Shown: in pieces, positions 43,643 through 53,258 of the stretch
Layout of the letters: each line of letters begins with the position of its first letter
Numbering within the stretch: the first letter of the stretch is position 1
NCBI RefSeq assembly: GCF_003337435.1
Contig: NZ_QPJS01000002.1
Span: 124,001 to 188,000, forward strand
DNA length: 64,000 bases
Source of the DNA: Schleiferia thermophila
Lineage (GTDB): Bacteria; Bacteroidota; Bacteroidia; Flavobacteriales; Schleiferiaceae
Direction of reading: 5' to 3'
Translations under genes and position numbers: made by a program
The notes under the pieces: generated by a model
Database searches by the model: none
What the model was told of the DNA's origin: nothing
Seen by the model: only the letters and a program-made list of their open reading frames with translations

Positions 43643-45069
43643 GGGCGACTGTTTTACATCGACTGATTTACGGTTCAGGACTTTTGTATCTGATCTGTGT
43701 AGCGGTGTTTACTGCTACTGAGAATTATTTGCTCATGGTCATTCCATTTGGTTTGGCTCTTGCGGCTCTTGCGTTTTTGGCTATGGACAAGGTGCTTTGG
43801 TTTCTGTTGCTGAGCACTCCTTTTTCCGTTGAGATATATTTTGAGGACCTGAAGTTTGCGGTGGGAGTACCGGGAGAGCCTTTTATGGCTGGGCTTTTGA
43901 TATTATTTATACTCAAGCTGATTGTGGAGGGGAAGTTTCATCCTCGGTTTTCTGCTCATCCGATGTCAATGACGTTGATGCTGTATCTGGTCTGGATGTT
44001 TATATCGGCAATGGCCAGTTCGATGCCTTATGTATCGATGAAGTATTTTCTGGCCAGACTTTGGTTTGTGGTTGTTTTTTATTACTTGTTTTCGCTCTTA
44101 CTGAAAAAGGAAGAAAACCTTAAAAAGTTTTATTGGTTTTATTTGGCTCCTTTGGTGATTGTAATTCTTTATACCATAGCGCGACACATCGAGTACGGAC
44201 TGACCAAACAGGCCAGTACCTGGGTGATGACGCCTTTTTTCAGGGAACATACGAACTATGGTGCGGCATTGGCCATGTATTTTCCGGTGAGTTTTGTGTT
44301 TGCTTTTTTGATCAAGGACCAACCTTGGATAAAGGGAATTTACATAGGAGTTTTTTTGATTTTAACAGTTGGACTAATCCTGTCGTTTACAAGAGCGGCA
44401 TGGCTTAGTGTGGTAGTAGCTTTTGGAGTGCTGATGGTGTTAATACTTCGTATCAAATGGTATGTAGTATTGGGTGGTGTAGTGCTGGCAGCTGGTCTGA
44501 TTTTATACAATTGGTCGGATATATATATGTCCTTGTCAAAGAATCAGAAGGTATCGAGTGATGATTTGGGAGAGCATGTGACTTCTGCTACCAACATCAG
44601 TACAGATGTTTCGAATCTGGAGCGAATCAATCGCTGGAAGTCGGCCATACGTATGTTTAAAGAGAGGCCGGTGCTAGGTTGGGGCCCAGGGACATATATG
44701 TTTCAATATGCCCCTTTTCAAAAGCCCCATGAAAAAACCATAATATCGACAAACAATGCGGACCTGGGCAATGCTCACAGTGAATATCTGGGGCCATTGG
44801 CTGAAATGGGATTTCCTGGGTTGCTTTTTGTGCTTGCGATTGTACTTCAAATATTCCTACTTGGTCACAAAATTTACAATTCTGCGTTAAAATCGGAGAC
44901 GAGGTATTTGGTTTTGGCGGCATTTTTTGGGCTTATTACATACTTTTCCCATGGTTTGCTGAACAATTTTTTGGATTTGGATAAATCAGCAGTATCAGTA
45001 TTTTCTTTCATTTCGGTTTTAGTTTGTGCCGATTTATACTATCGCCAGAGGGCTGGAAAAAATGTTTAA
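43639..45069 (+). CDS. O-antigen ligase-like membrane protein
   Basis: This 476-residue protein has about a dozen membrane helices (for example LYLICVAVFTATENYLLMVI and VVLGGVVLAAGLILYNW). A large periplasmic loop between about residues 295 and 385 carries the WaaL/Wzy-type motif ERINRWKSAIRMFKERPVLG followed by GWGPGTYMFQYAPF and NAHSEYLGPLAEMGFPG. These are the conserved arginine and histidine regions of the family. It would join polysaccharide chains to lipid A or polymerise repeat units. It starts with TTG overlapping the wzz-like stop as TTGA, so it is translated with that gene. Confidence 0.9.
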   Translation: MRATVLHRLIYGSGLLYLICVAVFTATENYLLMVIPFGLALAALAFLAMDKVLWFLLLSTPFSVEIYFEDLKFAVGVPGEPFMAGLLILFILKLIVEGKFHPRFSAHPMSMTLMLYLVWMFISAMASSMPYVSMKYFLARLWFVVVFYYLFSLLLKKEENLKKFYWFYLAPLVIVILYTIARHIEYGLTKQASTWVMTPFFREHTNYGAALAMYFPVSFVFAFLIKDQPWIKGIYIGVFLILTVGLILSFTRAAWLSVVVAFGVLMVLILRIKWYVVLGGVVLAAGLILYNWSDIYMSLSKNQKVSSDDLGEHVTSATNISTDVSNLERINRWKSAIRMFKERPVLGWGPGTYMFQYAPFQKPHEKTIISTNNADLGNAHSEYLGPLAEMGFPGLLFVLAIVLQIFLLGHKIYNSALKSETRYLVLAAFFGLITYFSHGLLNNFLDLDKSAVSVFSFISVLVCADLYYRQRAGKNV

Positions 45070-45274
45070 TTTCAATTAGTTACTTTTTTAATTTTTTTGA
45101 AACCGACACTAACTCAAATCTCCTATATGATTAGGATCGAAGCATTTTATTAAAGATTTGGTAACAAAAACCGCATTTATATCAAATTTCGGTTAAAAAA
45201 ATTTTATGCAAGCATTGCATTATTCACGGTTTCAATGCAATTTCGCCCTTGCGTTTAACACAAAATTTACACAA

Positions 45275-48200
45275 ATGAAAAAAAGGAGAAGTTTACTCAT
45301 GACCCTTCTCTTATTACTGGGTATGGCTTCGGCACATGCTCAGGAGTTAAGAGTTACAGGTGTAGTAAGGGCAGCCAACACTGGGGAGACCCTGCCTGGA
45401 GCTACAGTGGTAGAAAAAGGCACAAAAAATGCTGTGGCGACCAATTTTGATGGTCGTTTTGAAATCCGTGTCAAGCAAGGTGCCATCCTAGTGGTCAGCT
45501 CATTGGGGATGCAGACTCGTGAAGTAGCCGCACAGCCTAATATGGTCATTGACCTGCAACCTCAGACCCAACAACTAAAAGAAGTAGTAGTATCGGCTCT
45601 GGGTATAGAGAGGGAGCGAAAAGCGGTAGGCTACTCTGTAGAGGAAGTAAGCGGAAATGCTGTGTCTGCATCAGGAGAAGCAAATATGGTATCTGGACTT
45701 TCAGCAAAGGCAGCAGGAATCCAGGTGATAAACTCAAGTGGTGCAGCCGGTGCCTCCAGTTACATCAGAGTACGCGGTCAGTCTACTTTCACTCAAAACG
45801 ACAATCAACCTCTCTTTGTAGTGGACGGTGTACCGATCAACAACTCACAGCTTTTGACCCAAGACTTAAGGGGAGGGGTGGCACTTTCGAACAGGGCTAT
45901 TGACATCAACCCTGACGATATTGAAAGTGTGACAGTGCTCAAAGGTGGTGCAGCAGCCGCGCTTTATGGTACAAGGGGTGCAAATGGCGTAATTTTAATT
46001 ACAACCAAAAAAGGAGCCTTCAACAGGCCTTTCCAGATAGAATACTCAGGTTCAGTGGAGATCTTGGAAGTAAACAAATTGCCCAAACTTCAGAACGAGT
46101 ATGCACAAGGTTATGGAGGTCAGCTTCGCTTGTTTGGACAGCCACTATCTCAGTTTTCATGGGGACCGAGAATCAGTGAATTGGGATTTTTGCCCAACGG
46201 TCAGTTGACTGATGTTGTTTCTTTGATGGTACCTGGCTCAAAAGGAACCGCCAAAGCCTATGATCCCTATGAGTTTTTCCAGAGAGGAAGCAGAATCAAT
46301 AACAGTGTAAGCTTATCCGGAGGAAATGATAGAACCAGCTATGCACTATCGATTGCAAATCTCACTGAAAACGGCGTAATTCCATTGAATACCTTTCAGC
46401 GTACTACCGTCAGGCTTTCGGGTGGTGCAAGGGTGTCCAATTCATTAAAAGTATCGGCTTCTGCCAACTATGCAAACTCTGGCGGTCGCAGAATCCAGCA
46501 AGGTTCCAATACTTCTGGTCTGATGCTTGGTCTGCTGAGAACACCCCCATCTTTCGACAACTCCAATGGGGTAAAGGACCCAACTGATGAAAAGGCATTC
46601 CTGAGCCCGGATGGTACTCAGAGGAGATATTTTACAGGATACGACAACCCATACTGGACCATCAATAGAAACCCATTCTTTGACAATGTAAATCGTCTTC
46701 AGGGGAATGTTCAGATTGACTACGTGCCAGTGGAGTGGTTGAGCGTAATGTGGAGACTAGGTACTGATTTTTATCAGGATAGACGTACTCAGATTATAGC
46801 GCGCCAGTCAAGAGCTGCTGTAAACGGACGTTTGTTGGAAGACAATTACAAATACCACGAATGGAACAGTGACCTGATAGTCACCGCCAGGAAAAATTAC
46901 GAGCGACTGAAGACACAATATCTTGTGGGTTGGAATTTAAACCAAAGATTGCTGGACAATGTCTTCGTGCAGGGAGATAATCTGGCAGTAGAAGAGTTTT
47001 ATAATCTGAGCAATGCGTCCACTATTATTGCAAGTCAGGGTATTGATCGTCGCCGGATAGCAGGTATTTTTGGTGAAGTACAGCTTTCCTGGGATGATCA
47101 ACACTTTATTACCTTAACAGCCCGTGGCGACCAAGCTTCTACTTTTGGCGATGTAAGTACAGTAATTTTTTATCCTTCGGCGAGCTACTCTTGGTTATTT
47201 AGCGAAACATTGGGACTTAATGAAGGACTACTTTCGAGAGGTAAGTTCAGGGCTTCATGGGCCAAAGTAGGTCTTGAGCCGGCCTTTGGTAGCAACCGCA
47301 CTTACTATAGTCGCGCATCTTCTCTTTCGGGTTGGATTGATGGAATTCAATTTCCCTTTAGAGGTGCAACAGGATTTACCTTGGGAAATACAGCCGGCAA
47401 CCCTGCGCTCGGACCAGAATTTACTACTACCACAGAGTTTGGTCTTGACCTAGGATTTTTTGACAACAAACTCAATCTGGATGTTACCTGGTACGACAAG
47501 CTTTCTACCGATCTTATTGTAGCCGTCCCGGTGGCATCATCTTCTGGTTTCAACCAGCTCTTTCAAAACATAGGTAGAATGAGAAACAGAGGATGGGAAA
47601 TTTCTGCAAACTACAGAATATTTGAAAACAACAACTGGGGTGTAGACCTGGGGGCAGTGTATACCTGGTATCGCAATAAAGTGCTAGAGCTTGCCCCTGG
47701 TGTAGATGTTATCAATCTTCCATGGGGATTCTTTGGAGCAAATCAGCGCCTGATGGTTGGGGAGGCATATGGAACCCTCTTTGGCGATGATTGGCAAAGA
47801 GATGCTGATGGAAATGTGCTAGTAGATGAAAACGGTTATCCCATTTACTCGCCTACTGAAGTAAAAGTAGGGGACCCCAACCCGGATTGGCTACTTGGTA
47901 TCACCGGTGGAGTAACCTACAAAAACTGGACGCTCAACATGGTATGGGATATCCGTAGAGGTGGCGACATTTGGAATGGAACCCGAGGTGCACTCTATTA
48001 CTTTGGTACGCATGCCGATGTGGGTGGCGATAGAAATGGTACTATTGTTTTCAACGACGTAGTAAAAGGCAATAGCGGTGTATATGCTCCTGGTACCATC
48101 ATTAATGGCGAGGATGTGTCCGGAAAGCCAAATACCACTCCAATTCCCAACAACCACCTCTCATACGCTGCCGGTCCGTTATCAGGTTTTACAGGTGCCA

Positions 48201-48466
48201 GCCGTCCGTTTATTGAAGATGGTTCTTGGGTGCGTCTGCGTCAGCTGACCATTGGATATACGTTGCCAAACAAAGTGTTTGAAGGTTCTAAATTTATCAA
48301 AGGATTGAGCATTAACTTTACCGGAAGAAACCTGCTGCTCTTTACCAAATACACCGGTATTGATCCTGAAACCAATCTTTCCGGCGCTACCAACAGCCAA
48401 GGTGCTGACTACTTCAATATGCCAAACACTAGAGGGTACATCCTTGGTGTAAGAGCTAATTTCTAA
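45275..48466 (+). CDS. SusC/RagA TonB-linked outer-membrane transporter 1
   Basis: From ATG 45275 the protein has 1063 residues with a signal peptide (MKKRRSLLMTLLLLLGMASA, ending HAQ). A carboxypeptidase-regulatory-like domain (about 25-105, RVTGVVRAANTGETLPGATV) is followed by the TonB box region and the SusC plug (VRGQSTFTQNDNQPLFVVDG, VTVLKGGAAAALYGTRGANG). The 22-strand barrel ends with the outer-membrane terminal phenylalanine (RGYILGVRANF). It imports glycans or peptides together with the SusD protein that starts 18 nt downstream. No degrading enzyme is adjacent, so the substrate is unknown. The upstream ATG at 45206 would bury the signal peptide. Confidence 0.95.
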   Translation: MKKRRSLLMTLLLLLGMASAHAQELRVTGVVRAANTGETLPGATVVEKGTKNAVATNFDGRFEIRVKQGAILVVSSLGMQTREVAAQPNMVIDLQPQTQQLKEVVVSALGIERERKAVGYSVEEVSGNAVSASGEANMVSGLSAKAAGIQVINSSGAAGASSYIRVRGQSTFTQNDNQPLFVVDGVPINNSQLLTQDLRGGVALSNRAIDINPDDIESVTVLKGGAAAALYGTRGANGVILITTKKGAFNRPFQIEYSGSVEILEVNKLPKLQNEYAQGYGGQLRLFGQPLSQFSWGPRISELGFLPNGQLTDVVSLMVPGSKGTAKAYDPYEFFQRGSRINNSVSLSGGNDRTSYALSIANLTENGVIPLNTFQRTTVRLSGGARVSNSLKVSASANYANSGGRRIQQGSNTSGLMLGLLRTPPSFDNSNGVKDPTDEKAFLSPDGTQRRYFTGYDNPYWTINRNPFFDNVNRLQGNVQIDYVPVEWLSVMWRLGTDFYQDRRTQIIARQSRAAVNGRLLEDNYKYHEWNSDLIVTARKNYERLKTQYLVGWNLNQRLLDNVFVQGDNLAVEEFYNLSNASTIIASQGIDRRRIAGIFGEVQLSWDDQHFITLTARGDQASTFGDVSTVIFYPSASYSWLFSETLGLNEGLLSRGKFRASWAKVGLEPAFGSNRTYYSRASSLSGWIDGIQFPFRGATGFTLGNTAGNPALGPEFTTTTEFGLDLGFFDNKLNLDVTWYDKLSTDLIVAVPVASSSGFNQLFQNIGRMRNRGWEISANYRIFENNNWGVDLGAVYTWYRNKVLELAPGVDVINLPWGFFGANQRLMVGEAYGTLFGDDWQRDADGNVLVDENGYPIYSPTEVKVGDPNPDWLLGITGGVTYKNWTLNMVWDIRRGGDIWNGTRGALYYFGTHADVGGDRNGTIVFNDVVKGNSGVYAPGTIINGEDVSGKPNTTPIPNNHLSYAAGPLSGFTGASRPFIEDGSWVRLRQLTIGYTLPNKVFEGSKFIKGLSINFTGRNLLLFTKYTGIDPETNLSGATNSQGADYFNMPNTRGYILGVRANF

Positions 48467-48484
48467 ATTTAAAATTTCAACGCA

Positions 48485-49804
48485 ATGAAAAAGATCAACC
48501 TACTATTAACATCACTTTTGTTGGCAGGGCTCACAGTGAGCTGTTCAAAAAAGTGGCTTGAAGACTATACCGAAGATCCTACAAGGCCCATAGATGTGTC
48601 CGTGAGAGTGCTTTTACCAAGTGCACAGGTATCATATGCCATGGCACAAGGCGATGTGCTCCCCCGAATGACCTCATTGTTTATTCAACAAATGACCGGA
48701 ACAGACCGCCAGTCGCTAGCACATCAGCGATATGCGCAAATTGGTGAAGGTGACTTTAATCAAACATGGGGGTCCAACGGATATTCGGGTGGAATGAAAG
48801 ACCTTAAAATCATCATTGAAAAGACAGAAGGAACGTCGCCAAACTACTCCGGTGTTGCTAAAGTAATGATGGCTATGTATCTGGGGCTTTTCACCGATAT
48901 ATGGGGTGACATTCCGTATTCTGAAGCCTTACAAGGAACAGACAATTTGAATCCCAGATACGACACCCAACAGCAAATCTATCAAACCATCCAATCATTG
49001 CTCGATGAAGCTATAAATGAGCTACAGGCCACTACCAGCGCACTGAAGCCAGGAGCTGAAGATTTGGTACATGGAGGAAATCTAACCAAATGGGTTAAAA
49101 CAGCATATTCCCTAAAAGCTAGATATGCACTTCATCTTAGCAAAAAGCCTGGCTTTAATCCAAATGATGTGATCACTCTGGCCAATCAAGGCATTGATGC
49201 AAATGCCGACAATGCGATGATGGTGTTTGCGGGTCCCCCCAATACCAACCCCTGGTTTCAATTCAATACACAACGTTTGGCGTATATCACCCAGACTGGA
49301 ACTATGTACGACATGATGAAGGCCAAGAATGATCCTCGGATTTCGGTGTATAGATCAGCCGATTCAGCAACTATGCCCTTCTACGGAAGCCAAACTTCTC
49401 CACTGCCTTTTATTACCAATCACGAAACAAAATTTATCATTGCGGAAGCCAAATTCAGGGCAGGAAACTTTACAAGAAATGATCTGGTTCAGGCGGTTGA
49501 AGCAAATATGAACTTTTTGGGAATCCCAGCAGTCGATAGAGATGCGTATTTGACTTTACTTCCACTTACACCTACACTGGAAGACATCATGTATGAAAAA
49601 TATATAGCCATGTTCTCACATGTGGAAGCATGGACTGACTGGAGAAGAACAGATTTTCCGACACTTGTACCTGTTCCAGGTGCCAACCTTCCCGCAATTC
49701 CCCGCAGGTTGCCGTATCCTGAAACAGAAAGACTCTACAACGACAACTTTATAAATCTCACCGGAAATGACGCCTTCTTGAAAAGGTTGTGGTGGGATGA
49801 ATAA
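48485..49804 (+). CDS. SusD/RagB-like outer-membrane lipoprotein 1
   Basis: This 439-residue surface lipoprotein has a lipobox (LLLAGLTVSC, Cys20). The body is a SusD_2-type helical fold with TPR-like units (SGVAKVMMAMYLGLFTDIWG, DIPYSEALQGTDNLNPRYDT, LSLKARYALHLSKKPG-like) and the C-terminal EKYIAMFSHVEAWTDWRRT motif of this branch. It acts as the lid that captures substrate for the SusC partner encoded 18 nt upstream. A strong terminator 18 nt after it closes this operon. It is a different SusD branch from the second copy at 53259. Confidence 0.93.
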   Translation: MKKINLLLTSLLLAGLTVSCSKKWLEDYTEDPTRPIDVSVRVLLPSAQVSYAMAQGDVLPRMTSLFIQQMTGTDRQSLAHQRYAQIGEGDFNQTWGSNGYSGGMKDLKIIIEKTEGTSPNYSGVAKVMMAMYLGLFTDIWGDIPYSEALQGTDNLNPRYDTQQQIYQTIQSLLDEAINELQATTSALKPGAEDLVHGGNLTKWVKTAYSLKARYALHLSKKPGFNPNDVITLANQGIDANADNAMMVFAGPPNTNPWFQFNTQRLAYITQTGTMYDMMKAKNDPRISVYRSADSATMPFYGSQTSPLPFITNHETKFIIAEAKFRAGNFTRNDLVQAVEANMNFLGIPAVDRDAYLTLLPLTPTLEDIMYEKYIAMFSHVEAWTDWRRTDFPTLVPVPGANLPAIPRRLPYPETERLYNDNFINLTGNDAFLKRLWWDE

Positions 49805-49822
49805 ATTCGTATAACCGAAAAG

Positions 49823-49847
49823 GCCGGGCTAAGTCCCGGCTTTTTTT
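49823..49847 (+). terminator. Intrinsic terminator of the first SusC/SusD operon
   Basis: A perfect stem GCCGGG / CCCGGC with a 6-nt loop (49823-49840) is followed by seven T. It lies 18 nt after the SusD stop codon. Confidence 0.92.
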
Positions 49848-50150
49848 ATTTCCATTCCATCAAATATTTTTTTAAAACTGCAATTTCATTAATACAAACG
49901 TTTTATCAGACCAATGTAAATTGGTAAAACAAGTAACAGTAAAACAATGGTTAAACACGAAGTAGATACCTATGCGAACTTCGTGCTGGAATTATTTCCT
50001 ACTATATTGAAGAGCAATGGAGCATGAAGATTTAATAGAAATAGTGTAAAGGATACAATTTGAATCTGAATGATAAAAGTCAGCCTACTCAAAGCAAAAC
50101 AAGATTTTATTTGTGTTCGAAAATCGATTTTTGGCAATTGAATGTGTAAT
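49848..50150. other. Gene-free AT-rich leader between the two SusCD operons
   Basis: These 300 nt are AT-rich and hold no open frame with protein character. The promoter of the second operon lies at their downstream end. Confidence 0.6.
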
Positions 50151-50182
50151 ATATACACTAACTGAAAAGTGGTGTATATTTG
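50151..50182 (+). promoter_or_regulatory. -7 element overlapping an inverted repeat upstream of SusC 2
   Basis: TATATTTG (50175-50182) matches the -7 consensus. An inverted repeat ATATACAC (50151-50158) / GTGTATAT (50172-50179) with a 13-nt spacer overlaps it and could be an operator or a DNA/RNA hairpin at the promoter. The start codon of SusC 2 is 31 nt downstream. Confidence 0.5.
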
Positions 50183-50213
50183 GCGCTTAAAGATTCATTA
50201 ACACATATAAACC

Positions 50214-53200
50214 ATGAATGGAAAATTTACCCCAATGATGGTTTTTCTGCTAATAACCTGTTTTACCTCAGGAATTTATGCGCAGGCTATTAAAGGAAAA
50301 ATCAGCGACAAATCCGGTCCGCTTCCCGGCGTAAATGTTCTTGTAGAAGGTACTGGTAAAGGTGCTGTGTCCGACATGGATGGCTCATACGAGGTGAGAG
50401 GACTTCCGGCAAATACTAATCTGACCGTAGTGTACTCTTTTGTTGGTTACCGCACGGAGCGCAGGCCCATCAATCTTAAACCAGGTCAGACACTCGAAAT
50501 CAACATTACTATGGCAGAAGAAATCAGTCGCCTCGATGAGGTGGTAGTCGTAGGTTATGGGGTTCAACGAAGACGTGATGTAACGGGTTCAGTCGTTAAA
50601 CTGGGTGCCAAGGAAGTAACAGATATGCCGACACCCAGCTTCGAGACAGCTATACAAGGTAAAGCTGCGGGGGTTCAAATTATAACCGGCAGCGGATTAG
50701 CTGGATCCGGTTCTGTAGTGCGAATTAGAGGTATAGCCTCCATCTCAGGGTCTGGTGATCCGTTGTATGTTGTGGATGGGATACCAATCACACAGGACTT
50801 TTTTATTAAAGGCAATGCTGGAGCAATGAACAACAACCCACTAGCTGTACTTAACCCTGGCGATATCGAGTCTATTGAAATACTCAAAGATGCTTCAGCT
50901 ACTGGTATTTTTGGCTCAAGAGGTGCCAATGGAGTTATTTTAATTACCACAAAGAGAGGAAAAACACCAGATTGGACGTTTAATTTTTCTACAAGAGTCG
51001 GTACATCTTCTCCGGTGGCAAGACCCAATATGTTAAGCGGACCCGAATTCCTTCAAATGTATAAAGAGGCCTGGATCAACGATGGAAAGGTAGGTGTACC
51101 TGTGCTACCTGGTGGCATTAAATGGGAGGATGCCCAGAATATTAATACAAATTGGGTAGATGAAGTAATTAGAGTCGGTGTAAAACAGCGCTATGACCTC
51201 TCTGCAGGAAGACAAACCAATAAATATGACTTTTTTGCAGGAATTTCATTTGATGGCAACCAGAGTTATCTGACCGGTAACAACTATGATCGCTCCAGTA
51301 TTCGGCTCAACGGGGGCTATAATATCACCAGTAAACTAAAAATTTCTGCGAATCTCTCGCTCATAGAGGGGATCAACAATCGTGTAGATGAAGGTTGGGC
51401 AGGCGGTTTAGGCGCGGCCATGTCCACAGCTCTTCCCATTTATCCAATTAGAAATCCAGATGGCTCCTATTTTATAGGTGGCACAAATCCCGTGAGACTT
51501 CGTGAATTAAAAGAATGGAGAACCCGTGAGTTGAGATCCATCTCAGGAATTACCCTCACCTACAATCCTGCTAAAAATCTTTACATCAATCTAAATACCA
51601 ATTATGACTACATGAATCTGGTCGAAGATATCTATGAACCGGCAGAATTGCTGCTGGTAACGGATAGGGTTGGTGACTCAAGAAGATTTACAAACATTAT
51701 AAACAACTGGAACACCTTCCTGACAGCTACCTATGACTGGAAAGTAAATGAAAAAAATCGTTTAAACATAATGGCTGGATTAGAGTTTCAGGAACAGGCT
51801 AGAGGGGGGATGAGCTATTTCTCTACAGTTGCGGGTGCACCCTTCTGGAAAGCTCGCGACATGCTGGACAACAGACAAGATTTCACTCCCGAAAAATCCC
51901 GATTCGGATCCGTATTCAGTCGAATTAATTTTACCAATCAAGAAAAGTATATTGTCCAGGGAGTGATCAGAGCAGATGCCTCTTCCAAATTTGGCCCTGA
52001 CAATCGAGTCGGCTTCTTCCCCTCTGTGAGTGGAGGCTGGATTGTATCAGAAGAAGCCTTTATGAAATACAATCCGGTAATCAACTTTATGAAGGTAAAA
52101 GCATCTTACGGAATAGCTGGTGTAGCACCTCCAGGCAATAGAGACCTGTGGCGATCTTCCTTTGGAATAGATTCCGTGCGCGGTTACAATGGTCAGCCCA
52201 TCCTCTTTCCCTTACTTCTCGAAAACCCAACCCTCAAATGGGAAACTTCCCAAATCTTTGATGCCGGCGTGGAAATGGGATTGTGGGAAGACCGCATCAC
52301 CACCGAGTTCAGTTATTACTACAAATATTCAACCGATGTATTTCTCAATGTATCACTGCCGGGCTACGCCGGATTTGATAACTTTTTTGATAATCTGGCC
52401 ACCATTTACAACCAGGGAGTCGAATGGGTCGTAAAGTCCAAAAACATCGCAAAACAAAATTTTAGCTGGACCACCGAATTCAATATTGCCAGAAACTGGA
52501 ATAAAATTACCGATATCAGTGGTTTCAACGAAGAAGCAGTTTCAGGAGGTACCAACGATACTCGCGTAGTACTTGGCTATCCGGTAGGAACAAACTTTCT
52601 GGTGCGATTCTCCCATGTAGATCCGGCCACAGGCCGTCCTGTGTATCTAGACATCAACGGAGAACCTACCTTTGAGTGGAATCCAGCCAACAGGGTGCCG
52701 GCAGGCCGTGTACTGCCTGATGCCATCGGTGGAGTCACCAACATTCTGAGATACAAAAATTACGACCTCAGTTTTCTGTTTGTGTTCACAATTGGTGGAA
52801 ACATATACGACTCTTCATCCAAGCGACAACTCGGCACATTCGACTCCGATGGATGGAATCATCGTACAGATCAATTTGATCGCTGGAGAAAACCTGGTGA
52901 CGTAGCTACCTATCCTAGACTGACAACTACCCCTGAGACATATGGAACCGGTACACCCTGGATCAACACAACACTCTGGCTGCACGACGCTTCCTATGCA
53001 CGCCTTAGAAACCTGACCATCGGCTATACACTCCCACAAGAAGCAGCGCGTAAGCTCAAAGTCAGAAATGCAAGAATATATTTCACAGGCACTAACCTGC
53101 TTACTTTCACACGTTTTATTGGTCTTGATCCTGAAATTGCACGCGATTTTGAAAACGTAACCGACCGTAATATGAGTGTAAACATCACGTTCCTCACCCC

Positions 53201-53246
53201 ACCTCAGGAGAAAACCTTCAACCTTGGAATTGACATCAGTTTCTAA
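50214..53246 (+). CDS. SusC/RagA TonB-linked outer-membrane transporter 2
   Basis: This 1010-residue protein has a signal peptide (FTPMMVFLLITCFTSGIYAQ). The carboxypeptidase-regulatory-like domain follows (IKGKISDKSGPLPGVNVLVE, about 25-100). After the linker RLDEVVVVGYGVQRRRDVTG comes the plug (VVRIRGIASISGSGDPLYVV and IEILKDASATGIFGSRGANG) and then a barrel ending in NLGIDISF. It forms a pump with the SusD protein encoded 12 nt downstream. Sequence and domain pattern differ from transporter 1 (the TonB-box consensus VVVGYG is present here, VVVSALG there), so this is not a recent duplicate. Confidence 0.95.
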   Translation: MNGKFTPMMVFLLITCFTSGIYAQAIKGKISDKSGPLPGVNVLVEGTGKGAVSDMDGSYEVRGLPANTNLTVVYSFVGYRTERRPINLKPGQTLEINITMAEEISRLDEVVVVGYGVQRRRDVTGSVVKLGAKEVTDMPTPSFETAIQGKAAGVQIITGSGLAGSGSVVRIRGIASISGSGDPLYVVDGIPITQDFFIKGNAGAMNNNPLAVLNPGDIESIEILKDASATGIFGSRGANGVILITTKRGKTPDWTFNFSTRVGTSSPVARPNMLSGPEFLQMYKEAWINDGKVGVPVLPGGIKWEDAQNINTNWVDEVIRVGVKQRYDLSAGRQTNKYDFFAGISFDGNQSYLTGNNYDRSSIRLNGGYNITSKLKISANLSLIEGINNRVDEGWAGGLGAAMSTALPIYPIRNPDGSYFIGGTNPVRLRELKEWRTRELRSISGITLTYNPAKNLYINLNTNYDYMNLVEDIYEPAELLLVTDRVGDSRRFTNIINNWNTFLTATYDWKVNEKNRLNIMAGLEFQEQARGGMSYFSTVAGAPFWKARDMLDNRQDFTPEKSRFGSVFSRINFTNQEKYIVQGVIRADASSKFGPDNRVGFFPSVSGGWIVSEEAFMKYNPVINFMKVKASYGIAGVAPPGNRDLWRSSFGIDSVRGYNGQPILFPLLLENPTLKWETSQIFDAGVEMGLWEDRITTEFSYYYKYSTDVFLNVSLPGYAGFDNFFDNLATIYNQGVEWVVKSKNIAKQNFSWTTEFNIARNWNKITDISGFNEEAVSGGTNDTRVVLGYPVGTNFLVRFSHVDPATGRPVYLDINGEPTFEWNPANRVPAGRVLPDAIGGVTNILRYKNYDLSFLFVFTIGGNIYDSSSKRQLGTFDSDGWNHRTDQFDRWRKPGDVATYPRLTTTPETYGTGTPWINTTLWLHDASYARLRNLTIGYTLPQEAARKLKVRNARIYFTGTNLLTFTRFIGLDPEIARDFENVTDRNMSVNITFLTPPQEKTFNLGIDISF

Positions 53247-53258
53247 ATACAATTAACG

